Assembly (NCBI GenBank): GCA_938084845.1
Contig: CALKEB010000028.1
Span: forward strand, 1 to 64,000
Length of the DNA: 64,000 nucleotides
Direction: 5' to 3'
Origin: an uncultured Polaribacter sp.
GTDB lineage: Bacteria > Bacteroidota > Bacteroidia > Flavobacteriales > Flavobacteriaceae
The notes below the pieces were generated by a model. That model saw nothing but the letters and a program-made list of their open reading frames with translations, ran no database searches and was not told where the DNA came from. Of this stretch, positions 56,802 through 64,000 are shown piece after piece (the stretch's first letter is position 1; every line of letters begins with the position of its first letter). The translations under genes were made by a program, and so were the position numbers.

Positions 56802-57503
56802 ATGATAGCTGTACTAATTATAGGTAACGGGAATGTAGCAAATCATTTGTATAATGCGTTTAAAAACGTAAAACAAATTAAGGTTTCTAAAATCAATTCT
56901 AGAGTACTCGACAATGTTCCATTAGCAGATATTACTATTCTTGCAGTTTCAGATGATGCTATTAAAGAGGTTTCCTCTAAAATAAAAAATCCATTTGTTG
57001 TTCATACCTCTGGTAGTGTTGGTATTAATGATTTAAAAAGTACTTCTAGAAAAGGAGTTTTTTATATGCTTCAAACTTTTACAAAAGAAAAAAAGGTTGA
57101 TTTTAAAAACATTCCTTTTTGTTTAGAAGCAACACACAAAGCAGATGAAGTAATTTTAGAAAAAATTGCGTCTTATTTAGGAAAAAACATATATCACATT
57201 AACACAGCGCAAAGAAAAAAGCTACATGTAGCTGCTGTATTTGTCAATAATTTTTCCAACCATATGTATACTATTGGTCAAGATATTTGTTTAGAAAATA
57301 AAATTCCATTCAAAATACTATCGCCACTTATATACGAAACAGCTTTGAAAGCTGAAACGTTATCACCAAGACAAGCACAAACAGGTCCTGCAATTCGAAA
57401 TGATTTAACAACAATAAACAACCACCTTGAATCTTTGAATGAAGAACATAAAAACATTTATAAATTAATTACAAAATCAATCCAAAATGGAGCTAAGCTA
57501 TAA
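56802..57503 (+). CDS. Rossmann-like/DUF2520 domain protein
   Basis: VLIIGNGNVANHLYNAF, HTSGSVGINDL, LSPRQAQTGPAIRND. Confidence 0.88.
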   Translation: MIAVLIIGNGNVANHLYNAFKNVKQIKVSKINSRVLDNVPLADITILAVSDDAIKEVSSKIKNPFVVHTSGSVGINDLKSTSRKGVFYMLQTFTKEKKVDFKNIPFCLEATHKADEVILEKIASYLGKNIYHINTAQRKKLHVAAVFVNNFSNHMYTIGQDICLENKIPFKILSPLIYETALKAETLSPRQAQTGPAIRNDLTTINNHLESLNEEHKNIYKLITKSIQNGAKL

Positions 57504-58011
57504 ACAAGAATTACATAAAATTTCGACATTTATTTTTGATGTTGACGGGGTATTAACAAACGGTATGTTAACTATAATGCCAGATGGTGAGCTTGTAAGA
57601 CACATGAATGTTAAGGATGGATATGCAATGAAGATAGCCTTACATAAAGGGTTTAGAGTTTGTATTATTTCTGGAGGTACCAACCAAGCAGTAAAAAATA
57701 GATTAGCAGCACTTGGAATAGAAGATATTTATCTAGGCGCACATGATAAAATACATCAATATCAAGAAATTATAAAAAAATACAATTTAGTATCAGAAAA
57801 TATTCTGTACATGGGAGACGACATTCCTGATTTACCTGTAATGAAAAAAGTTGGAATGCCATGTTGCCCAAATGATGCTGTCAAAGAAATTCAAAATGCC
57901 TCTAAATACATTTCAAATTTAAAAGGAGGGGATGGCTGCGTAAGAGATGTCATAGAACAAGTTTTAAAAGTACAAGGAAAGTGGGATAATTATTATGATG
58001 CAAAAGCTTAA
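57487..58011 (+). CDS. kdsC: HAD family KDO-8-phosphate phosphatase (KdsC-like)
   Basis: TFIFDVDGVLTNGMLTI, VCIISGG, YMGDDIPDLPVM. Overlaps upstream gene by 17 nt. Confidence 0.92.
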   Translation: MELSYKQELHKISTFIFDVDGVLTNGMLTIMPDGELVRHMNVKDGYAMKIALHKGFRVCIISGGTNQAVKNRLAALGIEDIYLGAHDKIHQYQEIIKKYNLVSENILYMGDDIPDLPVMKKVGMPCCPNDAVKEIQNASKYISNLKGGDGCVRDVIEQVLKVQGKWDNYYDAKA

Positions 58012-58030
58012 TTACTAAAAATAATATACA

Positions 58031-58453
58031 ATGAAAAAAATCGTAACAATTGCTACCTTATTATTTGTGTTTTCATTAAATGCACAATCTATTTTCGGAA
58101 AATGGAATTCTACCAATGACGAGACAGGAGAAATAGATTCTGTAATCGAAATTTACAAAAAAGAAAATAAGGCTTATGCCAAGATCGTTAAAATAATGGA
58201 TCCTTCCAGACAAAACTCAGTTTGCACAGCTTGTGAAGGAGCCAATAAGAATAAAAAAATACTAGGATTAAATATTTTAACAGGTCTTAAAAAAAATGAT
58301 GATGAATGGTCTGGAGGAGAAATTTTAGATCCTAGAAATGGAAAAGTGTATAACTGTTATATAAAACTTGTTCAGAAAGACAAGTTAAAAATTAGAGGTT
58401 TTATTGGCTTATCTGTTTTTGGAAAAACAAAATATTGGAAAAGAGCTAAATAA
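58031..58453 (+). CDS. DUF2147 domain-containing secreted protein
   Basis: Signal peptide; IFGKWNSTNDETGEIDSVIEIYKKENKAYAKIVKI, WSGGEILDPRNGKVYNC. Confidence 0.88.
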   Translation: MKKIVTIATLLFVFSLNAQSIFGKWNSTNDETGEIDSVIEIYKKENKAYAKIVKIMDPSRQNSVCTACEGANKNKKILGLNILTGLKKNDDEWSGGEILDPRNGKVYNCYIKLVQKDKLKIRGFIGLSVFGKTKYWKRAK

Positions 58454-58454
58454 G

Positions 58455-59096
58455 TTAATTTTTTTCTTCTAGCATCGGTACAAAAGCAAAGTCTCCTAAC
58501 TCTTGTTTTTCAAATTCATTTTGTGACTTCCTAACAAAAAGAGTCATGATTTGAGACTTTTGACCAACTGGTATTAACAACATACCACCTATTTTTAATT
58601 GAGCTAACAAAGCTTTGGGTACTAAAGGAGCACCTGCTGTTACAATAATTTTATCAAAAGGAGCTTGCTCTTTTAAACCCTTATAACCATCACCGAAAAT
58701 AAACCGTTTTGGTTTTAATCCTATTTTAGGTAAAAAAGTAGCGGTTTTTTTAAATAGTTCGTGCTGTCTTTCTATGGTATATACTTCTGCTTTTAAGTGC
58801 AACAATACTGCAGTTTGATAACCGGATCCAGTACCTATCTCTAAGATTTTATCTTTAGGTTTTATTGCTAACGTTTGAGATTGAAATGCGACTGTATAAG
58901 GCTGAGAAATGGTTTGATCTGCTGCTATTGGAAAAGCTTTGTCTTGATAAGCATGAGACTCAAAACTAGAATCTATAAATAAGTGTCTCGGAATTTTACG
59001 AATAGCACTTAATACATTTTGATCATCTATACCCTTCGCTTCCAAAAGGGTTGCAAGTTGATTTCTAAGTCCTTGATGTTTTGCTGTATCTTTCAA
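58455..59096 (-). CDS. pcm: Protein-L-isoaspartate O-methyltransferase
   Basis: IPRHLFIDSSFESHAYQDKAFPIAADQTISQPYTVA, ILEIGTGSGYQTAVL. Confidence 0.95.
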   Translation of the reverse strand: MKDTAKHQGLRNQLATLLEAKGIDDQNVLSAIRKIPRHLFIDSSFESHAYQDKAFPIAADQTISQPYTVAFQSQTLAIKPKDKILEIGTGSGYQTAVLLHLKAEVYTIERQHELFKKTATFLPKIGLKPKRFIFGDGYKGLKEQAPFDKIIVTAGAPLVPKALLAQLKIGGMLLIPVGQKSQIMTLFVRKSQNEFEKQELGDFAFVPMLEEKN

Positions 59097-59269
59097 TATA
59101 TACGCTATTTCTAAAATCTAAAAATAGTAATATTTATATATATACCCCTATAAAATTGTATCTTTGTTATCGGTAATTTTACTTTTATTAAAGAGATTAA
59201 TAAGTAATACTTACTGAGCTATTTAACAATTATAGCTCATTATTTATCATATGTTAAAAACTTAAAAAT

Positions 59270-60256
59270 ATGCTTAAAGTTGGAGTTTTAGGGGCTGGTC
59301 ATCTAGGAAAAATACATCTTCGTCTTTTAAAAGAATCTACTAAATATGATTTGGTTGGATTTTATGATCCCTCGCAAGAAAATGCGCAAAAGGTAGTCGA
59401 AGAATTTGGATATACATCATTTGAAACTATCGATTGCTTAATTGACGCTGTAGATGTAGTAGATATAGTAACCCCAACCCTATCGCATTTTGATTGTGCC
59501 GAAAAAGCAATTAAAAAAGGAAAACATATTTTTATAGAAAAACCTATTGCTAAAACTGTACTAGAAGCAGAAGCTATTAAAACACTAGCTAGTCAATACC
59601 ATGTAAAGGGACAAGTTGGTCATGTAGAGCGTTTTAATCCTGCTTTTAAAGCTGTTAAAGATAAGATTAACAACCCTATGTTTATAGAGACCCATCGTTT
59701 AGCAGAATTTAATCCTAGAGGAACAGATGTTCCAGTTGTGTTAGACTTAATGATTCATGATATCGATATAATTTTGTCGGTTGTAAATTCTAAAGTAAAA
59801 AATGTACATGCAAGTGGTATTTCTGTAATTTCAGAAACTCCCGATATTGCCAATGCAAGGATAGAATTTGAAAATGGTTGTGTTGCGAACTTAACTGCAA
59901 GTAGGATATCTATGAAGAATATGAGAAAAACTCGTTTTTTTCAAAAAGATGCCTATATATCTGTTAATTTTTTGAGTAAAGAGTCTGAGATTGTACGAAT
60001 ACAAGATGCTCCAGAAAAGGAAGACGAATTCGCAATGATTTTAAAAAATGATGCAGGTGAAAAAAAACAAATATATTTCGAAAATATAGACGTCTCTAAC
60101 AATAACGCAATCTTAGAAGAACTTGAAACTTTTGCTGACGCAATAACAAACAATACTACACCTATTGTCTCTTTAGAAAATGGTACAGAAGCACTACGTA
60201 TTGCACAATGGGTAATCGATTGTTTTAAAACAGAAGAAGATTTAGTGAAAAAATAA
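59270..60256 (+). CDS. Gfo/Idh/MocA family oxidoreductase
   Basis: VGVLGAGHLGKIHLRLLKE, HIFIEKPIAKTVLEAEAI, GQVGHVERFNPAF. Confidence 0.93.
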   Translation: MLKVGVLGAGHLGKIHLRLLKESTKYDLVGFYDPSQENAQKVVEEFGYTSFETIDCLIDAVDVVDIVTPTLSHFDCAEKAIKKGKHIFIEKPIAKTVLEAEAIKTLASQYHVKGQVGHVERFNPAFKAVKDKINNPMFIETHRLAEFNPRGTDVPVVLDLMIHDIDIILSVVNSKVKNVHASGISVISETPDIANARIEFENGCVANLTASRISMKNMRKTRFFQKDAYISVNFLSKESEIVRIQDAPEKEDEFAMILKNDAGEKKQIYFENIDVSNNNAILEELETFADAITNNTTPIVSLENGTEALRIAQWVIDCFKTEEDLVKK

Positions 60257-60264
60257 ATTTTATT

Positions 60265-61152
60265 ATGAAAAATATAGCAGTAATAGGTGCTGGTACTATG
60301 GGTAATGGTATAGCACATACATTTGCACAATTCAATTATAATGTACAATTAATCGATGTTTCTGAGAAAGCATTAGCCAACGGAATTGCAACCATCTCCA
60401 AAAATTTAGATAGAATGGTGGCTAAACAAAAAATTAGTGAAGATGACAAAAAGAAAACACTTTCAAACATTTCTACCTATACCACTATAAAAGAGGGTAT
60501 AAAATACGCTAGTTTGGTCATTGAAGCTGCCACTGAAAACGCAACTTTAAAATCGAAAATATTTAAAGAGTTAGATGAGGTTTGTGCAGAAGATACTATT
60601 TTAGCTACCAATACTTCTTCCATATCAATTACACAAATTGCAGCGGAAACACAAAGAGCAGATAAAGTTATAGGGATGCATTTTATGAACCCTGTACCTA
60701 TTATGAAATTGGTAGAAATTATTAGAGGATACAATACCTCAGACGAGGTTACAGCTTTTATTGTTGATTTGAGTAAAAAAATTCAAAAAACACCTGTAGA
60801 AGTTAATGATTATCCAGGTTTTGTTGCCAATAGAATATTAATGCCAATGATTAATGAATCTATTGAGACTTTATACAATGGTGTTGCTGGTGTTATCGAA
60901 ATTGATACGGTTATGAAACTAGGGATGGCACATCCAATGGGCCCATTGCAGCTTGCAGACTTTATTGGTTTAGATGTTTGCTTATCTATTTTAAATGTAA
61001 TGTATGATGGATTTAAAAACCCTAAATATGCTCCTTGTCCACTTCTTGTTAATATGGTAATGGCCGGAAAACTTGGTGTCAAATCTGGAGAAGGATTTTA
61101 TGATTATAGAGAAAGTAAGAAAGCAGAGAAAGTAGCTAAGATGTTTAGCTAA
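60265..61152 (+). CDS. 3-hydroxybutyryl-CoA dehydrogenase family protein
   Basis: IAVIGAGTMGNGIAHTFAQ, NTSSISITQIAA, GMHFMNPVPIMKLVEII, YPGFVANRILMPMINE. Confidence 0.93.
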   Translation: MKNIAVIGAGTMGNGIAHTFAQFNYNVQLIDVSEKALANGIATISKNLDRMVAKQKISEDDKKKTLSNISTYTTIKEGIKYASLVIEAATENATLKSKIFKELDEVCAEDTILATNTSSISITQIAAETQRADKVIGMHFMNPVPIMKLVEIIRGYNTSDEVTAFIVDLSKKIQKTPVEVNDYPGFVANRILMPMINESIETLYNGVAGVIEIDTVMKLGMAHPMGPLQLADFIGLDVCLSILNVMYDGFKNPKYAPCPLLVNMVMAGKLGVKSGEGFYDYRESKKAEKVAKMFS

Positions 61153-61794
61153 TTGTATATGAGATTTACCTTATTCTTTTTTCTTATTGGAATTTGTGTT
61201 TTTACAATGCAAGGGCAAGAAGAACCTAAAATAAAGACTATGAAAATAGGCTTTTTATATGCGCATGGTTCAAACGAAAATTTTTTTCATGACGATCCGG
61301 ATTACACGTATTCTTCAGAAAGTTACAAGGGACAATTTTTTTATTCAATTGGGAAATGGAAAAATATTAATTTTGAATTAATAGTACAACCTCAAATTCA
61401 ATTTTTAAAACACCAACTAATTAATGAGCAATACATTACCCCAGATCAAGAAGATTATCAAGAAAAAAGAAGAGAATTTACAACACCTAAAACATTCAAT
61501 ATTTATGCACTAGAATTTGGTGTATCTGCGAGTAAACAAATTTTATCAAAATTAGCCATAGAAACTTCCATGAGTCTTGGTTTTTCTTTTGTGAATAAAC
61601 GAACTGAAAGACTAGCTAAAGGGTTTACATTTATAGAGAATTTTTCATTAGGGCTAAATTATACACTTTTTAATAATCAATTCATCTATATTGGGGGACA
61701 TTTTGGGCATGTCTCTAATTTAAATATTAACAAACCCAATGATGGTTATAATTTATTAGGATATCAGATTGGATATCAGTTTAGAATTCACTAA
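61153..61794 (+). CDS. Acyloxyacyl hydrolase (PagL-like) outer membrane protein, tentative
   Basis: Signal peptide, beta-barrel pattern and C-terminal GGHFGHVSNLNI resembling PagL HxSN catalytic segment. Confidence 0.6.
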   Translation: MYMRFTLFFFLIGICVFTMQGQEEPKIKTMKIGFLYAHGSNENFFHDDPDYTYSSESYKGQFFYSIGKWKNINFELIVQPQIQFLKHQLINEQYITPDQEDYQEKRREFTTPKTFNIYALEFGVSASKQILSKLAIETSMSLGFSFVNKRTERLAKGFTFIENFSLGLNYTLFNNQFIYIGGHFGHVSNLNINKPNDGYNLLGYQIGYQFRIH

Positions 61795-62264
61795 ACTCCT
61801 AACCAAGAATTTAGCATCCAAATAGTCTTTTCCTGCTCTGAAATAAAATCGCTCATCATTGCATTGGTTCCCTCATCACCTATGGTGTCCGATAATTCTA
61901 AAATAATTCTCTCCATCTTTAAAAGTTCAGAAAGTGAAAAAATAACAAGCTTAACAGCTTCTTCATCATTAGAGATATCTTTACCTACAGGTACATTACT
62001 GTGTGCAATATAATCAGAGAACGTATGCAACGGTTTACCTTGTAACGTTAATATTCGTTCAGCAATTTCATCAATTTTAATTTGACTATCAGTGTAAAAT
62101 TCTTCAAACTTTGTATGCAAATCAAAAAAATTTTTACCTTTAATATTCCAATGTAAACCTCTTAAATTTTGGTAGTAAATTTGAAAATTGGCCAGTAAAC
62201 TATTTAAATAGTCCACTGATTTTTTTGTAATTGATTTTTCTAAACCTAATATATTTTTATTCAT
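61791..62264 (-). CDS. dps: Dps family DNA starvation/ferritin-like protein
   Basis: LRGLHWNIKGKNFFDLHTKFEEFYTDSQIKIDEIAERILTLQGKPLHT. Confidence 0.95.
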   Translation of the reverse strand: MNKNILGLEKSITKKSVDYLNSLLANFQIYYQNLRGLHWNIKGKNFFDLHTKFEEFYTDSQIKIDEIAERILTLQGKPLHTFSDYIAHSNVPVGKDISNDEEAVKLVIFSLSELLKMERIILELSDTIGDEGTNAMMSDFISEQEKTIWMLNSWLGV

Positions 62265-62320
62265 AGTTTTTAATTTTACTTAAAAATATACGAAAAAAAA
62301 AAGGTGTAACTATAATTATT

Positions 62321-62345
62321 ATTGATAGATTTAATATCTTTATCA
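62321..62345. promoter_or_regulatory. Candidate OxyR operator in dps-oxyR intergenic region
   Basis: ATTGATAGATTTAATATCTTTATC: imperfect dyad resembling LysR/OxyR sites between divergent dps and LysR gene. Confidence 0.3.
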
Positions 62346-62358
62346 GAAAATACTATAT

Positions 62359-63300
62359 ATGACAATTACACAACTAAAATACGTTTTATCTGTTGCAGAA
62401 TACCAAAATTTTACTGTTGCAGCAGAGCATAGTTTTGTAACGCAGCCTACCTTAAGTATGCAAATTCAAAAACTAGAGGATGAACTTAATGTTCAAATAT
62501 TCAACAGATCTAAAAAACCTATTGAACTTACCGATATTGGTAAAAAAATCGTAGAGCAAGCAAAAGTCATTGTAGACGAGAGCAATCGTATTTTAGATAT
62601 TGTACACCAACAAAAAGGATTTGTAGGGGGCGAATTTAAACTAGGTATTATCCCTACTATTATGCCTACCCTACTCCCAATGTTCTTGAATAATTTTACT
62701 AAAAAATACCCGAAAGTCAAGCTGATTATTGAAGAACTTACTACAGAAGAAATTATTAGAAAATTAACTGATGGGCATATTGATGCTGCAATTGCTGCTA
62801 CTCCATTAGAAAATGAAGCCATAAAAGAGAGACCTTTGTATTATGAACCATTTGTAGGTTTAATTCCTGAAAATCATCGATTATTTAAGAATAAGAAAAT
62901 TGATGTAAACGAATTGGTAATGGAAGACATACTTCTTTTAGAAGACGGACATTGCTTTAAAGATAACATTATAAATCTTTGCAGTGCCCATAAAATAGAT
63001 AATAAAAAAGGATTTCAATTACAAAGTGGAAGTTTTGATACGCTTATAAAATTATCTAAAGAAGGTTTAGGGATGACACTTTTACCTTATTTACATACCT
63101 TAGATTTAAATAATGCTGACACAAAATATCTTAGAGAGTTTAATAGCCCTCCTCCAGCAAGAGAGGTGAGTTTGATTTACCATAAATCTCAACTAAAAAT
63201 GCAACTTATAGAAGCCTTAAAGAAAACTATTGATGGAGTTGTTAGAGGGGCAATTTCATTTTCTGATGTTAAGATAATTAGTCCTCTTCAAAGAAAATAG
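62359..63300 (+). CDS. oxyR: LysR family regulator, OxyR-like
   Basis: MTITQLKYVLSVAEYQNFTVAAEHSFVTQPTLSMQIQKLEDEL; GHCFKDNIINLCS retains two Cys-type OxyR segment; divergent from dps. Confidence 0.88.
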   Translation: MTITQLKYVLSVAEYQNFTVAAEHSFVTQPTLSMQIQKLEDELNVQIFNRSKKPIELTDIGKKIVEQAKVIVDESNRILDIVHQQKGFVGGEFKLGIIPTIMPTLLPMFLNNFTKKYPKVKLIIEELTTEEIIRKLTDGHIDAAIAATPLENEAIKERPLYYEPFVGLIPENHRLFKNKKIDVNELVMEDILLLEDGHCFKDNIINLCSAHKIDNKKGFQLQSGSFDTLIKLSKEGLGMTLLPYLHTLDLNNADTKYLREFNSPPPAREVSLIYHKSQLKMQLIEALKKTIDGVVRGAISFSDVKIISPLQRK

Positions 63301-63374
63301 AAAATCTGTTATTAAAAAAAACCGTGATATAAATTTATAGTTTATACAACGTTTTTTTTAGTTTAAAGAAAATA

Positions 63375-64000
63375 TTATGCATACATGGATGCTCTTAACT
63401 CTTTTATTTTAGGATCTGATAAATAATCATCAAAAGTTGAATACCTATCTATTGCACCTTTAGGCGTTAATTCAATAATTCTATTGGCTACAGTTTGTGC
63501 AAACTCGTGGTCATGAGTAGAAAACAAAATGGTTCCTTTAAAATTTATTAATGAATTATTTAATGCTTGTATCGATTCTAAATCTAAATGATTGGTAGGT
63601 TCATCTAACATTAAAATATTAGCTCTTTTCATCATCATTTTTGACAACATACATCTTACTTTTTCACCCCCTGAAAGTACATTACTTTTCTTTAAGGCTT
63701 CTTCTCCAGAAAAAATCATTTTACCTAAAAACCCTCTTAAAAAAACTTCTTCTCTCTCCTCTTCTGTTTGTGCATATTGCCTTAGCCAATCTACTAAATT
63801 TAAATCTCCGTTTTGAAAATATTTAGAATTGTCTAAAGGTAAATACGATTGTGTTGTCGTCACACCCCAAGAAAATTTACCTGCATCAGCAGGTTCATTA
63901 TTCGAAATAATTTGATAAAAGGCAGATATTGCTCTAGAATTTTTTGAAATAATAGCTACTTTATCTCCTTTGTTTAAGTTTATATGGATGTTATCAAATA
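63375..64000 (-). CDS. ABC-F family ATP-binding protein, N-terminus beyond window edge
   Basis: LSGGEKVRCMLSKMMMKRANILMLDEPTNHLDLESIQALN. Frame stays open past 63863 to the edge (...NKGDKVAIISKNSRAISAFYQIISNNEPADAGKFSWGVTTTQSYLP). Confidence 0.95.
   Translation of the reverse strand, partial: FDNIHINLNKGDKVAIISKNSRAISAFYQIISNNEPADAGKFSWGVTTTQSYLPLDNSKYFQNGDLNLVDWLRQYAQTEEEREEVFLRGFLGKMIFSGEEALKKSNVLSGGEKVRCMLSKMMMKRANILMLDEPTNHLDLESIQALNNSLINFKGTILFSTHDHEFAQTVANRIIELTPKGAIDRYSTFDDYLSDPKIKELRASMYA

Noticed and set aside
59953-60348. 131-aa minus-strand ORF across the Gfo/Idh and hbd-like genes
   Set aside because: Antisense to two well-supported CDS, low-complexity translation.
63592-63826. 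Two + strand ORFs of 74 and 61 aa
   Set aside because: Antisense to the ABC-F ATPase signature and Walker B region.
1-64000. CRISPR array, prophage, transposon or integron
   Set aside because: No regularly spaced repeats, no transposase/integrase/phage structural ORFs, and uniformly core gene content.

Overview
AT-rich chromosomal window with gene content typical of Flavobacteriaceae (Polaribacter/Tenacibaculum-like by gene complement; taxon is an inference). It is almost entirely core or housekeeping: about 55 credible CDS, one tRNA-His, several intrinsic terminators, and no rRNA, CRISPR array, IS element or prophage that I could see. Main content: partial dicarboxylate/amino-acid:cation symporter, bshA, split transketolase (its two halves 44 kb apart), dnaB, amidohydrolase pair, ppgK, RelA/SpoT, Fur-family regulator, purA, OstA/LptA-like protein, MATE pump, tpx, ftsK, lolA-like gene, lptF/G-like permease, ribBA-like gene, pepE, tandem M1 peptidases, polyamine operon (arginine decarboxylase, agmatinase, deoxyhypusine synthase-like), ytxJ, clpB, smpB, maf, nth, sigma-70 factor, uvrA, bshB1, trans-sulfuration enzyme, kdsC, pcm, hbd-like gene, dps/oxyR and a partial ABC-F ATPase. 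I found no clear new multi-gene system. The best second-look items are: a structured leader with a possible short ORF upstream of the arginine decarboxylase operon; a DHS-like enzyme that keeps the WGK lysine motif but has lost the usual HH motif; a RibBA-like protein with a degenerate GTP cyclohydrolase II half; an amidohydrolase locus with one intact and two degenerate modules; a 47-aa ORF missed by the track, next to a sigma factor; a sigma-54-like promoter before clpB; and a large AT-rich dyad upstream of an orphan HTH regulator. All homology calls come from reading the protein sequences; no searches were run.
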